A DNA stretch of 21,445 nt from an uncultured Haloferula sp. (lineage in GTDB: Bacteria; Verrucomicrobiota; Verrucomicrobiae; Verrucomicrobiales; Akkermansiaceae): assembly GCA_946885645.1 (NCBI GenBank), contig CAMPGU010000035.1, positions 1-21,445 on the forward strand, written 5' to 3'. The notes under the pieces are model-generated. The model searched no databases. It was given only the letters and a program-made list of their open reading frames with translations, and was not told where the DNA came from. Positions within the stretch are counted from its first letter, which is position 1, and every line of letters begins with the position of its first letter. Shown piece by piece: positions 6,825-16,017 of the stretch. The position numbers and the translations under genes are program-made.

Positions 6825-7955
6825 ATGAAAGTGCTGCCTTCGGCTGGTTTCCTCATCATCGGTTTGGCTGTCGGGATTCTTGTGGGGAAGGGGCCGGCTT
6901 CTTCCGATGCGGGTTCCCCGAAAGCGGCGGATACCGTCTCCACGGGGAAACGGCCTTCCAAATCGGACCGATCGACCCGGACCCGCTCCTTGCATCCCGG
7001 TGTCCACACGATCCGCCAGGCAGATCCCGGCGAACTGGCGGCGCTCACCGAGCAGGCCGCCACGATGACCGATCCGGTCGAGATCCGGCGGCTTCTTTCC
7101 GAATGCCTCCTCCACATGACCGCCCAGAACTGGCGGGATGTCGTTGCGACCTTCGGCAAGATTTCAACAACCAGCGGGCGCGATCCCGCCGATGAATGGA
7201 AACTGGCACTCTTCCGGGCCGGCCAAGTCGCCGGTGACGAGGTGATGGACTCCTATCTCGACGATGATTTTGAAAAGCCGAACTTGCGTTCCTGGCAGAC
7301 GCTCTACGGGTGGAGTTCGAAAGATCCTCGCGCCGCTCTCGACTGGCTCAAGAAGGTGGAGGGAGAGGGACGGAAGACGTCGAGCGACCAATACACCGCC
7401 ATCATCTCGGGGGCGGCCCTGAGCGATCCGCAGGGCGCGCTGAAGCTTCTGGATGAGCTACCGGCTGACAAGAGGAAGGATTGCGCGGGCAACCTAGTCT
7501 GGAACGTCGTGCAAAACGGCGGCACCGAGGCCTTGGACCCGCTGCTTCAATATGCGTCCGCCTTGGACACCTCCGACTCCGCCAATGCGGAGCTGGCGAA
7601 CGACCTTTTCCACGAGGTCACCCAGAAGCTTCTTTGGAAAGCCGACCATGCCCGGGACGTGCAACAGGCGTGCGAGGTGGTGATGAAACTCACCCAATAT
7701 GGCCGCGATCCCAACGAGGTAACGCGGGCCGCGCTTGATAAATACCGCTGGTACTACATGCCGGAAAAGCTCGATATCCTGGCGACGGTGAGCGCCGGTC
7801 CCAAAGGCTCCGAGCTTCATCTTGCTTCACTGACCTCCGCGGTCATGAGCACCATGCACGGGGAGCAGGATCAGGCTGCTGTCCGCGAATGGATGCAACA
7901 GCACCCCGAGTCCGCGCTCGTGCCCCATCTCAGGCAGAGGGTCCCGGGGGAGTAG
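6825..7955 (+). CDS. Membrane-anchored or secreted helical-repeat protein, unknown function
   Basis: 376 residues. The N-terminus (MKVLPSAGFLIIGLAVGILVG) is a signal peptide or single membrane anchor, followed by a disordered Ser/Lys/Arg segment (about residues 23-60). From about residue 65 the chain is helical with short recurring units, clearest in KDPRAALDWLKKVEG and SDPQGALKLLDELPA. These look like TPR- or HEAT-like solenoid repeats. Similar proteins with 'DP..AL.WL..L' units are, as I recall, frequent in Luteolibacter-type genomes and have no known role. No enzymatic motif is visible. The gap upstream (127 bp) is AT-richer just before the start (TTATATCTCGAAAA) and may hold a promoter. 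It converges on the DoxX-like gene with 19 bp between stops. Confidence 0.75.
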   Translation: MKVLPSAGFLIIGLAVGILVGKGPASSDAGSPKAADTVSTGKRPSKSDRSTRTRSLHPGVHTIRQADPGELAALTEQAATMTDPVEIRRLLSECLLHMTAQNWRDVVATFGKISTTSGRDPADEWKLALFRAGQVAGDEVMDSYLDDDFEKPNLRSWQTLYGWSSKDPRAALDWLKKVEGEGRKTSSDQYTAIISGAALSDPQGALKLLDELPADKRKDCAGNLVWNVVQNGGTEALDPLLQYASALDTSDSANAELANDLFHEVTQKLLWKADHARDVQQACEVVMKLTQYGRDPNEVTRAALDKYRWYYMPEKLDILATVSAGPKGSELHLASLTSAVMSTMHGEQDQAAVREWMQQHPESALVPHLRQRVPGE

Positions 7956-7974
7956 CCCGAAGCCCGCGGCAGCC

Positions 7975-8370
7975 TTAGCGAGTGCGGTTCCACAAGCCGC
8001 CGAAGGCCTTCCGCTCGACCCACAGCAGGTAGAGGGCGAGTGCGGCAATCCCCATCAGCATGGGGTCAAAGATCCCATCTCCGCCCATGATGAAGGCGTG
8101 GTAGGCGATGATATTCACGATGATCGGTCCCAGGATCAGCAGGCCGATATTCCGGGATTTCGGAATCGCCACCAGGATGCCTCCCGTCAGCTCGAGAACC
8201 TTGATGAAGGTCATGTAGCCGGTGGGCCCGAAGGCACCCATGAACATGCCCGCCGGGGTCTCCTTCGGGATCTCCGGCATGGGAACCAGCTTGAACAAGA
8301 CCGTCACGGCGGCCATGATAAAGAGCAGGCCGAGGATGATGCCGGCGGCGATGGGAAAGAATTTTTTCAT
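7975..8370 (-). CDS. DoxX-like small integral membrane protein
   Basis: 131 residues with four hydrophobic helices, at about residues 3-25, 48-65, 72-92 and 100-117. The arrangement, with GPTGYMTFIKVLELTGGILVAIP in the second helix region, resembles DoxX/DoxD-type four-helix membrane proteins. Functions of these proteins are mostly unknown; some act in thiosulfate oxidation or redox protection, which cannot be inferred here. I use the ATG at 8370 (MKKFF, a good positively charged N-terminus). An in-frame TTG four codons upstream is possible but less likely. The gene stands alone between two plus-strand genes. Confidence 0.7.
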   Translation of the reverse strand: MKKFFPIAAGIILGLLFIMAAVTVLFKLVPMPEIPKETPAGMFMGAFGPTGYMTFIKVLELTGGILVAIPKSRNIGLLILGPIIVNIIAYHAFIMGGDGIFDPMLMGIAALALYLLWVERKAFGGLWNRTR

Positions 8371-8580
8371 GATCTTCGCCAACCCTTGCCCTACTGGCGG
8401 GGGGATTTCAAGAGGTCAGAGCGGCATTGGAAGTTATACCCTCGTTTTGGACACCGCCGCGATCTCTCGGCGAGCGTCGCTTTCGCTTTGGAAGCGGGCG
8501 GGGCGACGCAGGTAACCTTGAGGTCCGGCGAAGACGGGAAGTCCTTGCTTTTATTCCCGCGGTTCGTGTTAGGGTGGGGT

Positions 8581-9063
8581 ATGGAAAACCCCTATCAAGC
8601 TAGCTCCCGGGAGGCCTATCCGGCCGCTTCTCCGTCTGGTTCGCTGACCCCTTCGGTCCTGCAGTCCTTGGCCGGGACGAAGCCGTGGGTGCGCCTTTGT
8701 TCGGTCATGGGTTTCATCAGCGCGAGCTTCATGATCTTGGCTGGATTCGCCATGATAATGGGTGGCGCGGCCATGGGCATTTCCAGCCGGCAGACGGCCG
8801 GACTTGCCGGGATGCCCGTGGTGATGGGCCTGGTATATCTGGTGCTCTCCTTGCTCTACCTCATCCCTTCCATCAAGCTATGGAGATATGGCAGCGCCAT
8901 CTACCGCTTGCTCTCGACGAACTCGATCGCGGATCTGGAGAACGCGATGGAGCAACAGCGAAGCTTCTGGAAGTTCGTCGGCATCATGATCATCATCATG
9001 CTGGCAATCATGGCCGTGACGTTCGTGGGCGGGGCTCTTTGGAGCCTTCAGCCCTCCCGGTAG
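8581..9063 (+). CDS. Small membrane protein, DUF5362-like
   Basis: 160 residues. A soluble N-terminal segment (MENPYQASSREAYPAASPSG) is followed by LAGTKPWVRLCSVMGFISASFMILAGFAMIMGG, a second helix (VVMGLVYLVLSLLYLIPSIKLW), an amphipathic stretch (NSIADLENAMEQQRSFWKFVG) and a last helix near 135-155. The order of helices and the central LEnAMEqQrsFWKf motif match what I know of the DUF5362 membrane proteins; function unknown. The start is the ATG at 8581, preceded by AGGGTGGGG, a usable Shine-Dalgarno-like tract. The last 16 bp overlap the 3' end of the convergent cupin gene. Confidence 0.7.
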   Translation: MENPYQASSREAYPAASPSGSLTPSVLQSLAGTKPWVRLCSVMGFISASFMILAGFAMIMGGAAMGISSRQTAGLAGMPVVMGLVYLVLSLLYLIPSIKLWRYGSAIYRLLSTNSIADLENAMEQQRSFWKFVGIMIIIMLAIMAVTFVGGALWSLQPSR

Positions 9064-9512
9064 TAGATTCCGTGCTCGGCGCTGATCTCCATGATCCGCG
9101 CCATGTCCGGGCCCCCCTCGCGGTGGAACTCGGCGGTGCAGCGGGCGAAGAAGGTATCGAAGCCTGCGGGAATCGCCTGCACCATTTGCTTGAGCGGGAC
9201 GTCTCCTGCGTTCCGGAAGCCGTGGATGCTTCCGCGCGGCATGAAGACGGAGCTTCCCGCCGGCACTTCCGTCCATTCCCCGTCCTTCAGGAATTCCGCG
9301 CGGCCCTCCAGCACGTGGAAAATCTCATCCTCGTTCTCGTGCCAGTGCGGGGGCGGACCGCCGCCGGGCGGTGTCTCCACGCTGAAAACGGTGCATCGGC
9401 CGCCGGTCTGCTCGCCGGTCAGGTGGAAGGTGACCCGGTCGCCGAAGGCTTCGTGCACAATGGCGTCGTCCGGCAGGGTCAGGGCAGGGGGGAGGAGGGT
9501 TGACGTGCTCAT
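9048..9512 (-). CDS. Cupin-domain protein
   Basis: 154 residues forming a single cupin. Motif 1 is PHWHENEDEIFHVLEG (two His and one Glu for metal binding). Motif 2 is PRGSIHGFRN with the third His. The remainder is beta-sheet rich with a helical C-terminus. Small mono-cupins of this kind include dioxygenases, isomerases and sensory or storage proteins; the substrate cannot be assigned. The frame remains open upstream to 9608, but the ATG at 9512 (MSTSTLLPP) is the natural N-terminus. It converges on, and overlaps by 16 bp, the DUF5362-like gene. It is divergent from the glucosidase gene with 119 bp between. Confidence 0.82.
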   Translation of the reverse strand: MSTSTLLPPALTLPDDAIVHEAFGDRVTFHLTGEQTGGRCTVFSVETPPGGGPPPHWHENEDEIFHVLEGRAEFLKDGEWTEVPAGSSVFMPRGSIHGFRNAGDVPLKQMVQAIPAGFDTFFARCTAEFHREGGPDMARIMEISAEHGIYYREG

Positions 9513-9631
9513 TTCAACCGCGTTTTTTGCAGATTCCACCGTCCCCTGCAATACACCCTTCGGAGCACTCCGGCCACGGCGGGGACACTCTTTCTGGCGG
9601 CGGTGCACGGTTCCTGCTCTAACGGGGGCGG

Positions 9632-12307
<2,676 letters not shown>

Positions 12308-12326
12308 TCCCCACGGCCCGCGGCAA

Positions 12327-12373
12327 GGGAGCGGCGCAGCCGCCTTGGACTGCGGCAGCCTGCTGCCGCTTTT
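12327..12373 (+). repeat. Left 47-bp terminal inverted repeat
   Basis: It begins GGGAGCGGCGCAGCCGCC and ends GCTGCCGCTTTT. It contains a perfect 8-bp hairpin, GCGGCAGC-CT-GCTGCCGC (12352-12369), and the palindromic word GGCGCAGCCGCC. It matches the right arm with three mismatches. Confidence 0.8.
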
Positions 12374-12378
12374 AGCAA

Positions 12379-12394
12379 GGCCAGCCTGCTGGCC
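12379..12394. repeat. Short hairpin, left inner
   Basis: GGCCAGC-CT-GCTGGCC is a perfect 7-bp stem. It shares the AGCCTGCT core with the hairpin of the left arm and, in reverse, with the hairpin at 12557-12576. Confidence 0.7.
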
Positions 12395-12432
12395 GGGAAG
12401 GGACCGGAGGATGAATGGCAGATCCTCCAAGC

Positions 12433-12520
12433 TACCGCAGAGCCACGGAGATCGCGGAGGAACGCAAAGAGCCTTACGGATTCAAACTCTGCGGCCCTCC
12501 GCGGCCTCTGCGGCTTTGCG
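12433..12520. repeat. Central imperfect inverted repeat of CGCAGAG-type words
   Basis: The left half carries CCGCAGAGCCACGGAG followed by CGCGGAGG and CGCAAAGAG. The right half (12487-12520), read on the other strand, carries CCGCAGAGGCCGCGGAGG. The halves align imperfectly. The word pattern resembles dispersed CGCAGAG repeats that I recall from many environmental Verrucomicrobiota and Planctomycetota genomes. Confidence 0.5.
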
Positions 12521-12556
12521 ATTCCAGAAGGGCGGCGACGAACCATCACCCCAGAC

Positions 12557-12576
12557 CCCCGCAGCAGGCTGCGGGG
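12557..12576. repeat. Short hairpin, right inner
   Basis: CCCCGCAGC-AG-GCTGCGGGG is a perfect 9-bp stem with a 2-bp loop. Its core AGCAGGCT is the reverse complement of the core of the left hairpins. Confidence 0.7.
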
Positions 12577-12580
12577 AAGA

Positions 12581-12627
12581 AAAAGCGGCAGCGGGCTGCC
12601 GCAGTCCATGACGGCTGCGCCGCTCCC
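12581..12627 (-). repeat. Right 47-bp terminal inverted repeat
   Basis: Reverse complement of 12327-12373 with mismatches at three positions, one of them in the 2-bp hairpin loop. It contains the perfect hairpin GCGGCAGC-GG-GCTGCCGC (12585-12602). Similarity stops sharply outside both arms. Confidence 0.8.
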
Positions 12628-12680
12628 GGTGAGGTCCGCCTTTTATGGACGAGAGCTCCGGCCCACCGCGGCTGGCACCG

Positions 12681-13298
12681 CTACAGGTTCGCGATGTCCC
12701 GGATCACGTGCTGCGACCAGCTTTCCAGATACGGGAAAAGCGGACCCTGCAACTCAGCCAGCTCGTTGAACTCCAGATTCGCCAGCGCATCCTCACGGGC
12801 GGTCACGCGGGTGTTCTCCAGATCGATCACGTGCACGATTCCCAGGTGCACGCGGCCCACCTCGTTGCTGTCGTCGTTCAGCAGCGCGGCGATGCGGTTG
12901 GTATGGGTGGTGTCGAAGATCAGCTCTTCATCCAGCTCCCGCTCCACGGCGGCCAGATAGGCGTCCTTGCCGGTCCGGCCGTTCCCCGTGTCCACGGGAT
13001 TGATGTGGCCGCCCACGCCCACCGAGCGCAGCGCGTGGAGCCGGTCCTCGCCGCCGGATTTCCCGCGCGTGTAGCTCAGGATCGAGCTGCCGCAGCGGAT
13101 CAGGCAGTAGGGGATCAGCTGCTTGTGCGTCGGATCGGCCTCGGCCTCGGCGCGGTCCATGAAAAAGTGGTTTTCGGGATCCAGCAGCCGGTCCATCGCC
13201 TCGTGCAGATCGTGCGTGCGGATGCCCTGGAAGGCGCCGATGGCTTCAAACAGGGGACGGGGGACCACGAGGACTTGCTCACCGGCATACTTCGACAT
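12681..13298 (-). CDS. Nudix-domain protein (predicted phosphoesterase-like)
   Basis: 205 residues. A Nudix-like box lies at about residues 96-126: GGHINP, then GNGRTGKDAY and RELDEEL (R120, E121, E124, E125). The box is a little longer than the canonical form and has Asp (D112) where the first conserved Glu is expected, so it is divergent but has the key REx2EE core. The region before it (residues 1-95) holds VPRPLFEAIGAFQGI and an IPYCLIRCGSSILSYTRGKSGGEDRLH strand pair that fits a Nudix beta-sheet. Proteins of this size are often annotated as phosphoesterase or Nudix hydrolases acting on a nucleoside-diphosphate compound; the substrate is unknown. The ATG at 13298 (MSKYAGEQ) is chosen over one 14 codons upstream, whose extra residues look unconserved. 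It is 75 bp downstream of the small-protein gene on the same strand. Confidence 0.78.
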   Translation of the reverse strand: MSKYAGEQVLVVPRPLFEAIGAFQGIRTHDLHEAMDRLLDPENHFFMDRAEAEADPTHKQLIPYCLIRCGSSILSYTRGKSGGEDRLHALRSVGVGGHINPVDTGNGRTGKDAYLAAVERELDEELIFDTTHTNRIAALLNDDSNEVGRVHLGIVHVIDLENTRVTAREDALANLEFNELAELQGPLFPYLESWSQHVIRDIANL

Positions 13299-13373
13299 GC
13301 CGGAGCGTGGAACGGACCGGACCGGCGTGCCAAGTTCCAAGGTCGTCCTTCGCGTGCAGGACGGCAGCAGCCT

Positions 13374-13580
13374 TTAGCTGAACATGCCCTTCACCTTGTC
13401 CAGCAGACCGCCGCCCAGGGACGAAAGGTCGGGGCTCTCGCCCGCCATCAAGGTGTCCACCATGCCCTGGTAATCGGCAGGCAGCTTCGACTTCACGAAA
13501 TCACCGACGGTCCGCAGCACGGCATCGACTTGTTCCGCACTCAGGCCGAGCGCCATCAGCTTTTCTTTGAGCTCGTTCAT
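13374..13580 (-). CDS. Small helical protein, 68 residues
   Basis: The sequence MNELKEKLMALGLSAEQVDAVLRTV...FVKSKLP predicts two or three amphipathic helices, then a flexible SSLGGGLLDKVKGMF tail. The pattern 'GLS.EQ...VL..VG.FVK.KLP' with a Gly-rich C-terminal 'GGLLDKVKGMF' recalls small DUF2267/DUF2780-type proteins, but it is too short to assign. Codon use looks like its neighbours and the amino-acid composition is natural, so it is probably a real gene. Its ATG lies 16 bp after the 3' end of tRNA-Leu on the same strand, so the two may share a transcript. No Shine-Dalgarno site is evident. Confidence 0.65.
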   Translation of the reverse strand: MNELKEKLMALGLSAEQVDAVLRTVGDFVKSKLPADYQGMVDTLMAGESPDLSSLGGGLLDKVKGMFS

Positions 13581-13596
13581 AGATGCAATGGAGAGA

Positions 13597-13678
13597 TACC
13601 GGGAACAGGACTCGAACCTGCACGCCTTTCGGTGCCTGAACCTAAATCAGGTGCGTCTACCAATTCCGCCATCCCGGC
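13597..13678 (-). tRNA. tRNA-Leu (anticodon UAG)
   Basis: Read on the minus strand, the acceptor strand GCCGGGA pairs with TCCCGGT (one G-U pair). The D-arm region is GCGGAATTGGTAGACGC. The anticodon stem CCTGA/TCAGG encloses loop TTTAGGT (anticodon TAG). A long class II variable arm and a T-arm with GTTCGAGTCC follow. The length is 82 nt. CCA is not encoded. The long variable arm and D-loop GG are as expected for leucine tRNAs; it reads CUA and possibly other CUN codons. Confidence 0.95.
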
Positions 13679-13816
13679 CGGTTGTCGTGTCTTCTTGCAC
13701 CCTCGAAACGACCTATCTCCATGGATCAAAGTCTGCCGCGGATGCTCGGGCACACTCATAGCCCATGCGGATGCCGGGGAAAGCGAAATCACCCGCCGGG
13801 GGACGTGGTTCCGGCA

Positions 13817-14434
13817 CTATCGATCCGGCATGGCGTCCTTCCACGCGGCCCGCAGGTCGCGTAGCTTCATCGTTTCAGCTTCGAGATCCAGCTCCAGTTT
13901 GGCGATCTCCTCCGGACCGGTGTCGGGCGGGATTTCCGCCATCTCCATCTGCTTCGCTGCCACGGCGGTCTTTTGATCGGCGTAGGCGAGGTAAGCTGCC
14001 GCGGCAGTATCCTCGGGAAACTGGCTCAGATGGTTCCGCACGGCATCGAGAGCCTCGGCGTGGGCGAGCGCCGCTTTCTCCGCCTCGGCGGTGGCTTCGG
14101 CCACTTTCGTCTGGGCGCCTTCGAGGGTCGGCGCGTCGTTCAGCGTCGCGATGAGGGCTGCTTCCTGAGTCACCCCTGCCAACGTGGCGGTCGCCCTCTG
14201 CCGCGCCTCCCCGGTCTTCTCGGCGGCCTCGATCAGGCCCTTGGAATTGAAATCCATAGCGGCACCACGCGGTCCTTCAGCGGGGTCGGCTCCCGTCTCC
14301 TGCCCGGCGGCACGACGGGAAGATTTCGTGGCGGCAGGGGAATCCGGACCGGTCCCGGTGTTCCCGGCGGCTTCCTTTTTGCAAGCGCAAGGGAGCAGCG
14401 CCAGAACGCAGGCGAGCATGAGGGAAGGCTTCAC
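13817..14434 (-). CDS. Putative lipoprotein with coiled-coil-like helical domain
   Basis: 205 residues. The N-terminus (MKPSLMLACVLALLPCACKKE) is a signal peptide ending in cysteines. It resembles a lipobox, although LPCAC is not canonical because the -3 position before the second Cys is Pro. A low-complexity linker follows (about residues 20-58). Then comes an Ala/Glu/Lys-rich helical region (about 65-200) likely to form coiled coil, with no catalytic motif. Likely periplasmic and membrane-tethered; role unknown. The start is GTG at 14434, chosen because it supplies a lysine in the n-region. An ATG five codons later (14419) is the alternative. The metallopeptidase gene ends 85 bp upstream on the same strand. 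Confidence 0.68.
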   Translation of the reverse strand: MKPSLMLACVLALLPCACKKEAAGNTGTGPDSPAATKSSRRAAGQETGADPAEGPRGAAMDFNSKGLIEAAEKTGEARQRATATLAGVTQEAALIATLNDAPTLEGAQTKVAEATAEAEKAALAHAEALDAVRNHLSQFPEDTAAAAYLAYADQKTAVAAKQMEMAEIPPDTGPEEIAKLELDLEAETMKLRDLRAAWKDAMPDR

Positions 14435-14519
14435 GCCCTTAAGGGAACATTGCCCCGCCCCCGGCGTCCAATGGTTTCCGCAGGGCTCGCGGCGATGGTC
14501 CCCGGCAGGGGAATGCCTC

Positions 14520-15887
14520 CTACTTCTGGACCCGGTCGCCCTTCTCGATCGCTTTCTTCCACTCGGCGTCGAGTTCCTGCACGGTCAGGCCGGTCCACTC
14601 TTTCCAGAGCTTCTCCTCGTATTTGCCTTCGCGGGCGGCGGCGTTGAGCTTGCGGAGCAGCTCCTTGTCCTTCTTGTCGGCGACCCAATCCAGGAAGTTC
14701 GCGGTGGTGCGGTAGCTGTCGGAATAATTCGCACGCCGCCCGGGCGCGATGCCCGCACCCTTGCTCTCGGGTTCGTAGAGGAACCAGCGGATGTAATCGC
14801 AGATGCCTTCCGTCACCCAGCCCGGGGTCTCCTTCGGGTTGCGATTCGTCTGGCGGGCGCGCCAGTAGTTCTGCACCACGTGACCCATCTCGTGGACCAC
14901 GCAGCCTTTGGCCTCGTTCGTGAGTTGTCCGGGGAACCAGGTCGCGCTGAGGGAAATCTTGTTTCCCGCGGCATAGGCGGGGGTGCCGCCCATGTCGGTC
15001 CTGAATTCGAAGCTCACCTGGTCCGGTGCGCGGTAGCCGTCGCTCGGAAGCATCTCGACCAGCTTCGGATACCACTTCTCCACCACCGGCATCAGTTCCT
15101 TCTCGCACCATTCCGTGAGCTGCGGGGCCTTGGTGGTGTTGAGGATATAGGTGAACTTGCCGTCTTTGGATTTGAAGCTTTTGACGATCTTCTCCGCCGG
15201 TTTCAGGCGCTCCAGGGTGGGGCCATCCGCATCGACGATGTCGATCTCGCTGAAGAAGGTATTGCCGTGGGGATCGCCCTTCACGGGCCGCTCGACGTCG
15301 AAAAGCAGGTGGCGGTAGTTGCCCAGAGGGCGAGAGCCCTTGTTGGCGATTTCCACCCCGTGCTGGCCACCGCCGCGGCCGCTCTTCGGGCGGGTGTCCA
15401 CTTCGGCCACCAGCTCCCAGCCGCAGGATTTCGGGTCGGTCCCACGTTTCGGTGCCGCGTTGAAATCCTTCGCCGCGCCGCTGGCGGCATAAAGCTTGTA
15501 AACCTGCGGGCCCCGGCCACCGCCGTGCCAGGAGTAGGTTCCGACGCTTTTCACCGCGATCGCTTTGCCGAGATCCACGCCGATCCGACCGCCATCGGTG
15601 CCGGTACCGAAGAAGAAATTCGAGCCCGGCTGGTCCTCGCCCGAGGGAACCTTGCCGTCGGCCAGAATGGCCAGTTCGCCGCTGCTGCCGTCCTTTTCGC
15701 CGTCGATGATTGTAAAGGTCGCCTTCGCGGCAGCGTCGTTGCTGGCAGGTGCCGGCACGGGATCGAGCTGGAAACCCTGGTCGGTCTCGCCGTGGCCTTT
15801 TGCCACACTTGCGGCGGCTTGGATGGAAGGCGCGGCCGCCAGCGCGGCGGCGGCGATGAGGGCGGCGGGAGTGAAGGTCGAGTGCAT
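14520..15887 (-). CDS. Secreted zinc metallopeptidase-like protein, discoidin-like N-domain plus basic secretory protein (BSP) domain
   Basis: 455 residues with a signal peptide (about 1-25, Ala-rich). Residues about 60-210 look like a discoidin/F5-8C-type beta-sandwich (GGRIGVDLGKAIAVKSVGTYSWHGGGRGPQVYKLYAA; GNYRHLLFDV). Residues about 250-450 match the BSP/plant basic secretory protein pattern: WCEKELMPVVEKWYPKLVEML, then HEMGH (H332, E333, H336) and WVTEGICDYIRW with E360 as probable third ligand, then NYSDSYRTTANFLDWVADK. BSP proteins are proposed zinc peptidases of the gluzincin type; activity in bacteria is largely untested. Likely acts in the periplasm or outside the cell. The start is the ATG at 15887. 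It lies upstream of the lipoprotein gene and is divergent from the dienelactone hydrolase, with 130 bp between. Confidence 0.85.
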   Translation of the reverse strand: MHSTFTPAALIAAAALAAAPSIQAAASVAKGHGETDQGFQLDPVPAPASNDAAAKATFTIIDGEKDGSSGELAILADGKVPSGEDQPGSNFFFGTGTDGGRIGVDLGKAIAVKSVGTYSWHGGGRGPQVYKLYAASGAAKDFNAAPKRGTDPKSCGWELVAEVDTRPKSGRGGGQHGVEIANKGSRPLGNYRHLLFDVERPVKGDPHGNTFFSEIDIVDADGPTLERLKPAEKIVKSFKSKDGKFTYILNTTKAPQLTEWCEKELMPVVEKWYPKLVEMLPSDGYRAPDQVSFEFRTDMGGTPAYAAGNKISLSATWFPGQLTNEAKGCVVHEMGHVVQNYWRARQTNRNPKETPGWVTEGICDYIRWFLYEPESKGAGIAPGRRANYSDSYRTTANFLDWVADKKDKELLRKLNAAAREGKYEEKLWKEWTGLTVQELDAEWKKAIEKGDRVQK

Positions 15888-16017
15888 GCCAGTTACGTCG
15901 TAATACGCATCAGGTTTAGTCCCTCGGATCAGTTTCTTCGGGCGATCCCGGGTGATCGGTGGAAAGGGGACGGGTTTTCTGCTTCACCGGGGCTCCCGGG
16001 CGCGGCTTGCTTCGCTC

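Larger units (their letters stand above)
12327..12627. mobile_element. 301-bp MITE/REPIN-like palindromic element
   Basis: This fills most of the 373-bp non-coding stretch between the glucosidase and Nudix genes. The ends are 47-bp inverted repeats matching at 44 of 47 positions. Inside are further short hairpins arranged roughly symmetrically (12379-12394 on the left, 12557-12576 on the right) and a central imperfect inverted repeat made of CCGCAGAG/CGGAG words (12433-12520). There is no coding frame of its own with a recognisable transposase, so if mobile it would depend on a factor in trans. I see no obvious target-site duplication immediately outside the arms. It could equally be a fixed REP cluster, or a structured non-coding RNA. 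The rest of the gap (12628-12680) shows nothing I can name. Confidence 0.6.

Noticed and set aside
9513..9608. N-terminal extension of the cupin gene
   Set aside because: The extra residues are Arg/Lys-rich and unrelated to cupins, and the internal ATG at 9512 gives a normal small cupin.
12327..12627. CRISPR array
   Set aside because: Repeats are inverted and unequal, with no direct repeats at regular spacing and no cas genes nearby.
12308..12680. Several open frames within the palindromic element
   Set aside because: Palindromic GC-rich repeats open frames on both strands; the translations show no family features and start within repeat arms.
12645..13976. Plus-strand open frame across the Nudix, small-protein and tRNA region
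   Set aside because: It runs through a tRNA gene and opposite three supported features.
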